Positions 49,360 through 58,579 of a stretch of DNA of 64,000 nt are shown piece by piece. This stretch comes from Bacteroidaceae bacterium. GTDB taxonomy: Bacteria > Bacteroidota > Bacteroidia > Bacteroidales > Bacteroidaceae. The translations under genes were made by a program, and so were the position numbers. The stretch is from NCBI GenBank assembly GCA_017547165.1, contig JAFYQK010000013.1, positions 62,001-126,000 of the forward strand, in the 5' to 3' direction. Under the pieces are notes generated by a model. The model saw only the letters and a list, made by a program, of their open reading frames with translations. It searched no databases and was not told the DNA's origin. How positions within the stretch are numbered: the first letter of the stretch is position 1; each line of letters starts with the position of its first letter.

Positions 49360-50604
49360 TTATTCTGCTTCAACAACCTTTGATGTCACCTCTCCATCCT
49401 GCAAGCGGGTCACTATGGTTTGACCAGGAACAAGTTGCGAGGCATGGGTCACGATCTTGCCGTCATGAATGGTGATGCTATAACCACGTTTCAGCAAAAG
49501 TTCGGGATTCATGCTCTCCAGGCGATGCGAAAGCATGTCCAGACGATGCTTCTCCTTCTCTAGCACCATGATGGCCGAGACTGGCAAAAGAAGCGAGGTG
49601 CGCTCGAGACGCTGATGCTCGCATTGCAAACGCAGGGCCACCATAGACGGAAGACGCTGATGCAAAAGAGCAAGGCGTCTGTCCTCGAGCTGCATCATGG
49701 AGGTGGCGGCAATAGGAATGCGTTGCTGAAGGTCCTGAAGACGAGCAAGGCAAGAGCATTGGTGGTCGAGGATGAAAGCGGCGGCGGCCGTTGGTGTCTT
49801 CACCGAGGTGTGCGCAACATGGTCGAGCACCGTCTCGTCGCGATCGTGTCCAACACCAACAATAACAGGCAAAGGGTGCTGGGCTATGCAAGCGGCCAAA
49901 GGATAGGAGTCGTAATCGGAGAGGTCACTAGTGGCTCCTCCGCCTCGAATAATGACAACAGCATCCCAATGGTCGGCCTCATCCGATATTTGAGTCAATG
50001 CCGCAGCAATGCTATCAGGTACATGCTGACCTTGCATCACGGCAGGGAAAAGTTGTACACGGAAGGCCAATCCCCACTCGTTCTCGAGCAATTGGCGGCG
50101 GAAATCGCCATAACCTGCCGCCGATGAACTGGACACCACGGCAATGCGCTTTAGCAAGGCGGGCAGAGGCAAGGTCTTGTTGTCGTCGATGATACCATCC
50201 TCCGTAAGACGTTTAAGTATCTCTTGGCGTTGGCGTGCCTGATCGCCTAGGGTGTAGGAACCATCGATATCAATCACATTGAGCGCATAGCCATAAAGTT
50301 CGCTGAAGGAGAGTTTCACCTTCATAAGCACTTTGAGACCGGCACGCAAACTTTGTCCCGTCTCGGCTTGGAAACGCAAGGCCAGCATATTGTAAACACG
50401 AGCCCAAATGGTGATGCGTGCCTTTGCCACTATGGCACCGCTGAGTTCGTTCTTTTCAACCATTTCGCCATAGAAATGTCCGCCATATCCAACCCTACCC
50501 TCCAGAAGTTCGCCATGTACCCAATAGGTATCTTCTGCACCCTCCTCGATGAAGGAGCGCACCAGTGCATTTAGTTCAAAGAGTGAAAGTGCTTGCATGG
50601 GCAA
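49360..50604 (-). CDS. xseA: Exodeoxyribonuclease VII large subunit
   Basis: 414 residues. N-terminal OB-fold ssDNA-binding domain 1-~100 (YWVHGELLEGRVGYGGHFYGEMVEK), then the catalytic core with RIAVVSSSSAAGYGDF, VIIRGGGATSDLSDYDSYPLA and VGHDRDETVLDHVA, a coiled-coil region ~265-370 that holds XseB, and a C-terminal 'LLKRGYSITIHDGKIV'. With XseB it degrades single-stranded DNA from both ends. A consensus promoter lies upstream, and the operon continues through xseB into the response regulator. Confidence 0.95.
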   Translation of the reverse strand: MPMQALSLFELNALVRSFIEEGAEDTYWVHGELLEGRVGYGGHFYGEMVEKNELSGAIVAKARITIWARVYNMLALRFQAETGQSLRAGLKVLMKVKLSFSELYGYALNVIDIDGSYTLGDQARQRQEILKRLTEDGIIDDNKTLPLPALLKRIAVVSSSSAAGYGDFRRQLLENEWGLAFRVQLFPAVMQGQHVPDSIAAALTQISDEADHWDAVVIIRGGGATSDLSDYDSYPLAACIAQHPLPVIVGVGHDRDETVLDHVAHTSVKTPTAAAAFILDHQCSCLARLQDLQQRIPIAATSMMQLEDRRLALLHQRLPSMVALRLQCEHQRLERTSLLLPVSAIMVLEKEKHRLDMLSHRLESMNPELLLKRGYSITIHDGKIVTHASQLVPGQTIVTRLQDGEVTSKVVEAE

Positions 50605-50633
50605 TCTACGTTTTTACACAATGGTAGTAAAGA

Positions 50634-50665
50634 CAAAGGTACACTTTTTTTCATTGTCATGCAAA
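50634..50665 (-). promoter_or_regulatory. Consensus promoter of the xseA-xseB-response-regulator operon
   Basis: On the - strand, TTTG (50665-50662), a 20-nt spacer and TACCTTTG (50641-50634), 30 bp before the xseA ATG. Confidence 0.8.
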
Positions 50666-50792
50666 ATTCGTTGGAGACAAATCGGGATTTCGTAATGTAA
50701 AAGCAACCTTGTGTAGTGTTAATCTTTGCTGATTTTCACATTTAGAACACTATTAGCGTTAAAAAACGAAGACAACATAAACAATATATGCG

Positions 50793-50800
50793 TACCTTTG
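50793..50800 (+). promoter_or_regulatory. -7 box for the RND efflux operon
   Basis: TACCTTTG, 31 bp before the chosen start at 50831. It lies inside the longer open frame that begins at 50726, which supports the downstream start. Confidence 0.6.
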
Positions 50801-50830
50801 CATGCGCAAAATAAAAGAAAACCAAACCTT

Positions 50831-51871
50831 ATGAAAAAGAAAACAATGAAAGCGTTATACTTGTGGCAAATCATGCTGATGGCGGTTTGCCTGATGGCAT
50901 GCTCCCAGAAAAAGGAGCAGGAGCAAACGGTTCCTCTAAAGGTAAAGACAGAAAGTGCAGTATACCAACCTAACGAGGCAGAAACCGCCTATGTAGGCAC
51001 GGTAGAGGAAGCAACATCCGTGGCGGTGAGTTTCACCGGCATGGGAACTATTAAGCAGGTGCACGTAGGCGAAGGACAAAGAGTGCGCAAAGGGCAACTG
51101 ATTGCCGAGATAGACAAGACTCAGGCACAGAATGCTCTGGCCACGGCACAGGCCATGCACAAACAGGCCACCGATGCCTATAACCGAATGAAGCAATTGC
51201 ATGAGAACAAGTCGCTTGCCGACATAAAATGGGTTGAAGTGCAAAGCAAGGTGGAGCAGGCCGAAGCATCGCTCGCTGCCGCCAAGAAGATGCTGGAGGA
51301 TTGCGAGATACATGCTCCCATGGATGGTATCGTAGGCAAGAAATGGGTTAGTGCCGGAGAAACTGCCTTACCAAGTCAACCCGTACTGACCATCCTGGAC
51401 ATCAAGACTTTGAAGGTGAAGGTAAGTATCCCTGAGAAGGAAATTTCCACCATCAAGCACAACACTTCATCATTCATAAGCATTGAAGCTATAGGAGACA
51501 AGACATTGGAAGGCGGAAAGATAGAGAAAGGCGTGGTGGCAGATGCGCTCACACACACCTACGACATACGCATAGCCCTGCCCAACCCCGATGGCGACAT
51601 TTTGCCTGGCATGGTGGCAAAGGTGTATCTGCAAGCCAGCGATAGCATTCAGGGCATGTATCTGCCTGTACGTAGCATCCAGCAATCGGCCGATGGCAAG
51701 CACTTCGTGTGGGTGGTGGAAGGCGGCAAAGCACACAGAAAAGACATCGCCATGGGTAAAACCATGGGCAATCGCATACAGGTGCTCTCCGGCCTAAGCA
51801 AGGACGACCATGTGATAACAAATGGCTATCAGAAGGTGAGCGAGGGAACAGAAGTGCAAACGGAAAACTAA
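50831..51871 (+). CDS. RND efflux periplasmic adaptor (membrane fusion) lipoprotein
   Basis: 346 residues from the ATG at 50831 (MKKKTMKALYLWQIMLMAVCLMACS), which opens a lipoprotein signal with Cys24 as lipidation site. The frame runs 35 codons further upstream across the -7 box, so the earlier start is unlikely. Domains: a lipoyl/barrel-sandwich half (VGEGQRVRKGQLIAEIDKTQ), an alpha-helical hairpin at ~110-160 (QAMHKQATDAYNRMKQLHENKSLADIKWVEVQSKVEQAEASLAAAKKML), the second lipoyl half (IHAPMDGIVGKKWVSAGE), and beta-barrel and membrane-proximal domains. It links the inner-membrane pump to the TolC channel. Confidence 0.94.
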   Translation: MKKKTMKALYLWQIMLMAVCLMACSQKKEQEQTVPLKVKTESAVYQPNEAETAYVGTVEEATSVAVSFTGMGTIKQVHVGEGQRVRKGQLIAEIDKTQAQNALATAQAMHKQATDAYNRMKQLHENKSLADIKWVEVQSKVEQAEASLAAAKKMLEDCEIHAPMDGIVGKKWVSAGETALPSQPVLTILDIKTLKVKVSIPEKEISTIKHNTSSFISIEAIGDKTLEGGKIEKGVVADALTHTYDIRIALPNPDGDILPGMVAKVYLQASDSIQGMYLPVRSIQQSADGKHFVWVVEGGKAHRKDIAMGKTMGNRIQVLSGLSKDDHVITNGYQKVSEGTEVQTEN

Positions 51872-52016
51872 ACGAAGACCGCAGGCGGTATTAAATCGGA
51901 ATCCGATTACTCGGACTACTCAGATTACTCCGCCCTCTCCCCAGTTTTCCGATTTGACTTCAGCCCCTTCGGGCATCGACTTTCGGTTCCGTTTTCACAT
52001 TTAAGATTTAACAACT

Positions 52017-55000
52017 ATGACATTCAAGAACAGCAGTTGGATAGCATGGCCTATCCAGAACTATAAGATAACCGCCTTCCTCACAGCATTGCTTCTGGCC
52101 TTTGGCCTGTGGGCGATATATGTGATGCCCAAGGACGAGTTTCCAGCTTTCACCATACGTCAGGGTGTGGTGATTGCCGTAATGCCAGGTGCCACGGCCG
52201 AGGAGATAGAAGAACAGGTTGCTCGTCCCCTGGAGCGCTATATCTTCACCTACAAGGAGGTGGACCGTAGCAAGACCTACTCCACAAGCCAAAACGGCAT
52301 GTGCATAGTGATGGTGCAATTTCATCAGGACCAGGACAACCTAACTCCCGTTTGGAGCAAGATGAAGCATGGGTTGAATACCTTCAAGTCTTCATTGCCT
52401 CAGGGAGTGCTGGCATTGGTGGTGCAGGACGATTTCGGCGACACGAGTGCCTTGCTCATCACCGTGGAGAGTGACCAGCGCTCGTACCGCGAACTTCAGG
52501 GTTATAGTGATGAACTTGCCGACCGTCTGCGCCGATTTCCCAATGTGAGCAAGGTGCAACAACTTGGCGAGAAGAAGCAGCAACTCACCATCACCGTGGA
52601 CAAGGAGCGTCTGGCTGCCTATGGCATCGGACGTCAGGCATTGGTGCAGGCATTGACGAGTCAGGGACTTACCACCATGAGCGGTATGGTATCCACCCCG
52701 CATCAAAACCTGAAGATACATGTGACACCAAGCATCAGTTCCGAGCAGGAGATAAGCGAGCGCATCATCTTTAACGCTCCCGATGGCAAGGTATTGAGGG
52801 TGTGCGACATTGCCACCGTGACACGCGAATACGACATGAGCGAGGCATACATAGAGTCCAACGGCAAGCGTTGCGTAGTTCTCTCGCTGGAGATGCTCAA
52901 GGGCCACAACATAGTGCAGTTTGGCAAGGATGTGGACAAGGTGCTGGATCAGTTCCGCGAGGATTGTCTGCCCAACGATGTGGAGATGCGCCGCATCACC
53001 GACCAGCCAGAGGTTGTTGGCACAAGCGTGAGCGACTTCCTACGCGACCTCGTCATCTCCATGCTCATCATCGTGGCGGTGATGATAGTGCTCTTCCCAT
53101 TGAAGAGTGCCATCGTGGCGGCTCTCACCATACCTCTGTCAACCTTCGTGAGCACTGGCATAATGTATGCCATGGGCATAGAGTTGAACATCATCACACT
53201 GGCTTGCCTCATCGTGGTGCTGGGCATGATAGTAGACAATAGCATAGTGGTAATCGACGGTTATCTCGAGTACCTGGGCAAAGGTATGGGCAGACGCGAG
53301 GCGGCGGTGAAGAGTGTACAACAGTACTTCTGGCCCATGCTTCTGGCCACGGTGTGTATCTGTGCAATCTTCTTCCCCATACTCAAGTTCATGAAGGGCG
53401 AGGCAGCCGATGTGATAAGACTCTTCCCCCTTACCATCACCATCAACCTTATGGTTTCGCTTGTGATGGCGGCCTTTATCATTCCCCTGCTCAATGCGGC
53501 AATCATACGCAAGGTGAAGGAGAAGAAGCCAGGCAAGCGCGATATAACGGATTGGGTGCAACACTGGTACGACAAGACCTTGGAGTGGAACTTCCGCCAT
53601 CCTTGGCTCACCATAGTGGGAAGCATAGTGCTGGTCATCGCCACAGGTGCCTTGTTCCCCTTGCTCAAGATGCGCCAGTTCCCCTTTGCCGACCGTAATC
53701 AGTTTGCCGTGGAGATATACTTGCCCGAGGGTAGCGGATTGGAGGAGACGAAACTCATTGCCGAGGAATTAAGCACCATACTGGAGGCCAACGACAAGGT
53801 GACTGGGGTGACAAGTTTCATTGGTTGTTCTTCGCCTCGCTTCCATGCCAGTTATGCTCCGGTGATTGCCGGCAAGAACTTTGCACAACTTATAGTGAAT
53901 ACCGAGAGCAACAATGCTTCGCTTGAGATACTTGACGAACTGGCTCCGAAATATAGCAACCACTGGCCCAATGCCTATGTGCGTTGGAAACAGATGGATT
54001 ATCTACCTGTGCCTACCTACGAATATCGTTTTTATGGCAACAACGCAGATTCCATACAGAAGGCGGCTCAGATTCTTATGGAAGAGATGCGCAGGATTCC
54101 CGAACTGGAGTGGGTGCATACCGATTACGACATGCCTTCGCCTCTGGTGGAGGTTAACCTCGATCCCGTGGCATCGGCTCAGATGGGTATCACACGTACT
54201 TCTGCCGAATTGCAACTGATGCTCCAGACAGGTAAGGTGCAAGTGGGAAGCATCTGGGAGGCTGGTGATGTGGACGGGAAGAGCCGCACCTACGAAGTAC
54301 CCATCATCATGAAGGATAGAAATCAGGATGCCATGCAGGTGAGCGATGTGGAGAACACCTATCTGACCACTCCTACCGCCTCGTCCGTACCACTACGTCA
54401 AGTGGCCGAGGTGAAACCCGTATGGAACCAAACAAAGATAGTGCATCGCAATGGCGAGCGTTGCATCTCCGTAATCGCCGAGGGAAAGCGCGGCACCTTC
54501 GCTCTTGACATACAAAACAAGTTAATCAGCTACATCAACAATATGGACTTGCCTCATGGCGTACGTGCCGAGATTGGTGGAGAGACAGAGAAGAACAACG
54601 AGACGACACCCGACATCATGGTAAGTATGGGTATGGCCGTGGTGCTCATCTTCTTCTTCCTGCTCTTCAACTTCCGCAAGTTCTCCATAGCCACCGTGTG
54701 CATCGTTGCCATCAGCCTGGGCATGCCGGGTGCCATCATAGGCCTGCTCATTGCCAACAAGGTGCTGGGCCTCACGGGTATGTTCGGCTTTATCACCCTG
54801 ATGGGTATGATAATGCGCAACGAGATACTCATCTTCGAGCATGCCAACGAGAAAATGGCAGAGGGTATGTCGGCACACGATGCCGCACTGGATGCCGGCA
54901 AGCGCCGCATGGTGCCCATCTTCCTCACCACCGCCACCACGGCCGTGGGTGTAGTGCCTATGATTATCGCAGGTAGCAGTTTCTGGATGCCAGTGGGCAT

Positions 55001-55085
55001 AACCATCTTTGCCGGTGGTATAGGCATGCTCCTGCTCGTCACCACAGTACTGCCAGTTGTTTACTGGAAATTATATGAGAAATAG
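52017..55085 (+). CDS. RND-family efflux pump, inner-membrane transporter
   Basis: 1022 residues, about 12 membrane helices with two large periplasmic loops. The proton-relay acidic residues sit in 'CLIVVLGMIVDNSIVVIDGYLEYL' (helix 4), with the conserved FPLKSAIVAALTIPLS before it and a matching 'LMGMIMRNEILIFEHANEKM ... TTATTAVGVVPMII' in the second half. It is an AcrB/MexB-type or CzcA-like drug or metal exporter; the substrate cannot be assigned. Adaptor and TolC genes flank it in order. The 145-bp gap before it carries short GATTACTC repeats. Confidence 0.95.
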   Translation: MTFKNSSWIAWPIQNYKITAFLTALLLAFGLWAIYVMPKDEFPAFTIRQGVVIAVMPGATAEEIEEQVARPLERYIFTYKEVDRSKTYSTSQNGMCIVMVQFHQDQDNLTPVWSKMKHGLNTFKSSLPQGVLALVVQDDFGDTSALLITVESDQRSYRELQGYSDELADRLRRFPNVSKVQQLGEKKQQLTITVDKERLAAYGIGRQALVQALTSQGLTTMSGMVSTPHQNLKIHVTPSISSEQEISERIIFNAPDGKVLRVCDIATVTREYDMSEAYIESNGKRCVVLSLEMLKGHNIVQFGKDVDKVLDQFREDCLPNDVEMRRITDQPEVVGTSVSDFLRDLVISMLIIVAVMIVLFPLKSAIVAALTIPLSTFVSTGIMYAMGIELNIITLACLIVVLGMIVDNSIVVIDGYLEYLGKGMGRREAAVKSVQQYFWPMLLATVCICAIFFPILKFMKGEAADVIRLFPLTITINLMVSLVMAAFIIPLLNAAIIRKVKEKKPGKRDITDWVQHWYDKTLEWNFRHPWLTIVGSIVLVIATGALFPLLKMRQFPFADRNQFAVEIYLPEGSGLEETKLIAEELSTILEANDKVTGVTSFIGCSSPRFHASYAPVIAGKNFAQLIVNTESNNASLEILDELAPKYSNHWPNAYVRWKQMDYLPVPTYEYRFYGNNADSIQKAAQILMEEMRRIPELEWVHTDYDMPSPLVEVNLDPVASAQMGITRTSAELQLMLQTGKVQVGSIWEAGDVDGKSRTYEVPIIMKDRNQDAMQVSDVENTYLTTPTASSVPLRQVAEVKPVWNQTKIVHRNGERCISVIAEGKRGTFALDIQNKLISYINNMDLPHGVRAEIGGETEKNNETTPDIMVSMGMAVVLIFFFLLFNFRKFSIATVCIVAISLGMPGAIIGLLIANKVLGLTGMFGFITLMGMIMRNEILIFEHANEKMAEGMSAHDAALDAGKRRMVPIFLTTATTAVGVVPMIIAGSSFWMPVGITIFAGGIGMLLLVTTVLPVVYWKLYEK

Positions 55086-55154
55086 CATTCAGGAAGGCCT
55101 GGGATACCAAAGGGTGACTAGGACTTCCTACCCCACATCATCAAAACAAAAAAT

Positions 55155-56513
55155 ATGAAACGCTTATTCCCTACCCTGGTCTTTTTCCTTGCCTCCATAA
55201 CTATTCAGGCACAACCCAAGAATCTGACCATAGAAGAATGTTTGCAAAAAGCAGCCACTCATAATCGAGAACTACAGAACGCAGCCATAAGCCTACAGAT
55301 GGCTGGAGAGCAGAAAAAAGAAGCCTTTACAAAGTACTTCCCACAAATTTCCGCCAATGTACTGGCATTTAAAGCCTTTGACAAGATAATAAGGAAAGAG
55401 GGACATTTCCCACAAGAACTTGAAGCACTTGCTCAAGTCAATCCTCAATTGGCAGCATTGGCAGGTCAACCGTTCAGCATAGGCGAACTGGACAAAGGTT
55501 ATGCCTTGATGGCAACCGTAACACAACCTGTCTTTGTTGGCGGGCAAATTGTAAATGGCAACCGCTTGGCCAACATTGGCAAAGAAGTGGCAGAACTGCA
55601 ATTGGAACTGAAAACAGAGGATGTACTACAGAAAGTAACAGAAAACTTTTATCAAATAGCCAAACTGAAATTAAATTTGAAGACCATCTCAAGTGCACAA
55701 GCGCAACTTAAGGAAATTTATCGTGAGGTCAAGAACTTTGTCGATGCTGGTGTAACAACGAACAACGACCTGCTGAAAGTAACACTTGAGATCCAAGAAC
55801 TTGCATCGGACAGCATTAAAACAACACATGCCAAACATGTTCTTAGTCTATTGCTTGCCCAACAGATAGGTATGCCAGGAGAAGACATTGAAGTAAGTGG
55901 AGAAATGGACTTCAATAACGAAACTCCGTACCCTTATTATGTTTCCCCAGAAGAAGCAATCTATAACCGTAAAGAATTAATGCTGGCAAAGAAGGGTGTG
56001 GATGCCAACAAACTGAAAGTAAAAATGGAAGTGGGCAAGCATTTGCCTACCGTTGCCGTAGGTGCAAGTATCTTTCGTACAGGTTTTGGCGGAATTTCGG
56101 ATGCAGTTTCAAGCATAATGGAAACAACTTCGAACAATGGTATGGTATTCGGTACGATAAACGTTCCTCTTAGTGCCTGGTGGGGAGGCTCACATGCCAT
56201 CAAACGCGAGAAACTGGCACTAAAGCAGGCAGAAAACCAATTAGAAGATACACGAGAACTACTCATGATTGATATTGAGTCGGCATGGTCAGGACTGACT
56301 GAAGCCTTCGCACAAATAGGTGTTGCCATAACCAGTTACAACGAGGCAAAAGAGAATATGCGAATGTCATTGGAAAAATATCGCATGGGAACAGAAATTC
56401 TTTCAGATCTTCTGGAGAGCGAAACTATGCTACGCAAGAGCGAAGACCGCTTGGCTTCTGCCGCAGCAGATTACCTCACAAAATTGGCCGATTACAGAAG
56501 AAAGACCAGATAA
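55155..56513 (+). CDS. TolC-family outer-membrane efflux channel
   Basis: 452 residues with a signal peptide (MKRLFPTLVFFLASITIQAQ). Two repeats of TolC-type helices and strands are visible (LTIEECLQKAATHNRELQNAAISLQMAGEQKKEAFTKYFPQISANV in repeat one; AIYNRKELMLAKKGVDANKLKVKMEVGKHLPTVAVGASIF in repeat two). A trimer would form the outer-membrane exit duct of the RND pump. It is the last gene of the operon and is followed by a GC-rich hairpin at 56580-56618. Confidence 0.94.
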   Translation: MKRLFPTLVFFLASITIQAQPKNLTIEECLQKAATHNRELQNAAISLQMAGEQKKEAFTKYFPQISANVLAFKAFDKIIRKEGHFPQELEALAQVNPQLAALAGQPFSIGELDKGYALMATVTQPVFVGGQIVNGNRLANIGKEVAELQLELKTEDVLQKVTENFYQIAKLKLNLKTISSAQAQLKEIYREVKNFVDAGVTTNNDLLKVTLEIQELASDSIKTTHAKHVLSLLLAQQIGMPGEDIEVSGEMDFNNETPYPYYVSPEEAIYNRKELMLAKKGVDANKLKVKMEVGKHLPTVAVGASIFRTGFGGISDAVSSIMETTSNNGMVFGTINVPLSAWWGGSHAIKREKLALKQAENQLEDTRELLMIDIESAWSGLTEAFAQIGVAITSYNEAKENMRMSLEKYRMGTEILSDLLESETMLRKSEDRLASAAADYLTKLADYRRKTR

Positions 56514-56579
56514 GACGAAAAACGGATAACAGAGCTCTAACAATAACGTCCTCTCTTGACTAAATCCAACCACACTGCG

Positions 56580-56618
56580 CCACCCCCTCCGCTTCGCTCT
56601 GCCCAGCGGCGGGGGTGG
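56580..56618 (+). terminator. Terminator-like hairpin after the TolC gene
   Basis: CCACCCCC ... GGGGGTGG with further inner pairing (CCGC/GCGG). The following TAGTTTTA is a weak T-tract. Confidence 0.6.
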
Positions 56619-56721
56619 ATAGTTTTACGCTTTCACCCTTCACATTCTCTCTCCCCCCAAGGCGTAAGCGCTAAGCTAATATTGATAATATTATCACGAA
56701 ACTCTATTCCCCATTTATAAG

Positions 56722-56776
56722 TTTAACCCAAATAACTCATTAGTATGTTACGCACTAATGAGTTATTTGGGTTAAA
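56722..56776. repeat. Perfect 23-bp inverted repeat, dispersed hairpin family copy 2
   Basis: Arms 56722-56744 and 56754-56776 are exactly complementary over 23 bp (TTTAACCCAAATAACTCATT at the start of the left arm) around a 9-nt loop. The core CCCAAAT..CTCATTAG is shared with 36166-36215. Confidence 0.9.
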
Positions 56777-56844
56777 GATGTTAGTTACGGTTACCCAAAG
56801 CATTAAGACCAGAAAATAAACAGCTGAAATATGCATTTATAAAA

Positions 56845-56932
56845 TTGTACTGAACATTGTGTACAATTGTACTAAATATTGTGTACATTAATACTAAACA
56901 CTGAGTACAATTGTCCTCAATATAGGATTTAT
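56845..56932 (+). repeat. Four 22-bp repeats of the orphan-promoter cassette, copy 2
   Basis: Units start at 56845, 56867, 56889 and 56911, an exact 22-bp period. The theme is TTGTACTnAAnATTGnGTACA. Flanks are related to copy 1 from about 56779 to 57060. Confidence 0.85.
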
Positions 56933-56974
56933 TTTATTGAAAGTGCTCTTCCTGCATATACTTAGCATTCTTAT

Positions 56975-56982
56975 TACCTTTG
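56975..56982 (+). promoter_or_regulatory. Orphan -7 box of cassette copy 2
   Basis: TACCTTTG begins 64 bp after the start of the fourth repeat, almost the same distance as in copy 1. No gene follows on the + strand before the convergent oadB gene. Confidence 0.55.
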
Positions 56983-57164
56983 TATAGTGTAGAGTGTAGT
57001 TTCGGCAAATCTTAACCGAGGACATTCTGTGGCAAGTTATAAAGCGGAATAAACAAAGCAGACAAAAGGTGAAGACAGAAAACGGGAAAGTGACTGGCAG
57101 AGGTTGATGAGCGACAGCATTAGGTTGATGAGTTCGGACTAACAAGGCGAACTATAACCAATGG

Positions 57165-57210
57165 CAAAAACACAATACAGGCTCGGTACATAACGTGCCG
57201 AGCCTGTATT
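57165..57210 (-). terminator. Terminator of the decarboxylase operon
   Basis: AATACAGGCTCGG at 57174-57186 pairs perfectly with 57198-57210. On the - strand GTGTTTTTG follows. Confidence 0.88.
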
Positions 57211-57245
57211 TATATATATAGGTCTATACCTTTTGGAGCGTTGGA

Positions 57246-58538
57246 CTAACCCAAGAAGCTGAGCAGAATACCAGCTGCTACGGCAGAACCGATAACACCG
57301 GCAACGTTGGGACCCATGGCGTGCATGAGGAGGAAGTTGCGGCGATCTTCCTTCTGGCCTTCCTGCTGAGATACGCGAGCAGCCATAGGCACAGCGCTCA
57401 CACCGGCAGAACCGATAAGAGGATTTATCTTTGAACCTTCCTTCAAGAATAGGTTCATCAACTTGGCCATAAGAACACCAGAAGCCGAACCTGCACCGAA
57501 GGCAACGATACCAACGGCAAGGATACCGATAGTTTGCACATTGAGGAAAGACTGAGCTGTTGCAGTTGCACCTACGGTAATACCGAGGAAGATAACCACG
57601 ATGTTGTTTAATTCGTTCTGTGCAGTCTTGCTCAAACGATCTACAACGCCACACTCCTTCATCAAATTACCAAGCATCAAACTACCAATCAGTGTACCAG
57701 AACTGGGAACAACCAATGTAACGATGATAGCAACCACGATGGGGAAAATAATCTTCTCCTTCTTGCTCACAGTACGCAACTGAGACATGCGGATTAGTCG
57801 TTCCTTCTTGGTGGTGAGAGCCCTCATAATAGGAGGCTGAATCACAGGAACAAGAGCCATATAACTATAAGCAGCCACGGCAATAGGACCAAGCAATTCG
57901 GGAGCCAACTTTGATGTCAGGAAGATAGCGGTAGGACCGTCGGCACCACCGATAATACCGATAGAACCAGCCTGAGCAGGGGTGAAACCGAAACCAGGTA
58001 TATCAGCCTGTACTACGATGAAAGTAGCGAAGATACCAATCTGGGCTGCCGCACCGAGCAGAAGGCTCTTTGGGTTGGCAATCAGGGGACCGAAGTCAGT
58101 CATTGCACCCACACCGAGGAATATGAGACAAGGATAGATACCTGCCTTAACACCGATATAGAGGATATCCAACAAACCGCCATGTGCCATGATGTGGCCA
58201 TAGCTGTGGTAGTGAGGACTGGCAGGATTGATGAATTCCGCCCAAAGTTCGCTACTATACATACCTGCACTTGGCAGATTGGCAAGAATCATACCAAAGG
58301 CTATGGGCAGAAGCAAGAGGGGTTCGAAACCCTTCTTGATGGCAAGATAGAGCAGGTAGCAACCCACTGCTATCATTATGAGGTTCTTCCAACCCTCGCC
58401 CTGGAAGAAGGAGATGAAGCCCATCTCGTTGAAGAAATCGGCAATGCCCTCCTCCATATTGAAATCAGCAGCCATGACAGGTGTTGCCATAAGCAGCATC
58501 AAAGCCATTAAGGAGAAGTATTTCAAATAATTTTTCAT
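57246..58538 (-). CDS. Sodium-translocating decarboxylase beta subunit
   Basis: 430 residues (OadB/MmdB/GcdB family). N-terminal hydrophobic segment, then about nine to eleven membrane helices with the family landmarks '[29 protein letters not shown]', '[35 protein letters not shown]' (the GGADGPT Na+-binding loop) and '[20 protein letters not shown]'. It decarboxylates the carboxybiotin on the carrier subunit and moves Na+ outward. Fourth gene of the operon mmdA - oadG-like - biotin carrier - beta, probably a methylmalonyl-CoA decarboxylase; the order matches known sodium pumps. Confidence 0.95.
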   Translation of the reverse strand: MKNYLKYFSLMALMLLMATPVMAADFNMEEGIADFFNEMGFISFFQGEGWKNLIMIAVGCYLLYLAIKKGFEPLLLLPIAFGMILANLPSAGMYSSELWAEFINPASPHYHSYGHIMAHGGLLDILYIGVKAGIYPCLIFLGVGAMTDFGPLIANPKSLLLGAAAQIGIFATFIVVQADIPGFGFTPAQAGSIGIIGGADGPTAIFLTSKLAPELLGPIAVAAYSYMALVPVIQPPIMRALTTKKERLIRMSQLRTVSKKEKIIFPIVVAIIVTLVVPSSGTLIGSLMLGNLMKECGVVDRLSKTAQNELNNIVVIFLGITVGATATAQSFLNVQTIGILAVGIVAFGAGSASGVLMAKLMNLFLKEGSKINPLIGSAGVSAVPMAARVSQQEGQKEDRRNFLLMHAMGPNVAGVIGSAVAAGILLSFLG

Positions 58539-58579
58539 AGGTGAAATTTCGTTTAGTCTCTTTATTATTTAATATGACA

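Larger units (their letters stand above)
56514..57245. other. 732-bp intergenic region after the RND operon
   Basis: No gene seen. In order it holds the terminator of tolC, a 23-bp perfect hairpin, the second copy of the orphan-promoter cassette (with four 22-bp repeats and a -7 box), about 180 bp of plain sequence and the terminator of oadB. Confidence 0.75.

Noticed and set aside
56845..56932. Possible CRISPR array (22-bp repeats)
   Set aside because: Units are directly adjacent with no spacers, too short and degenerate, and no cas genes are present.
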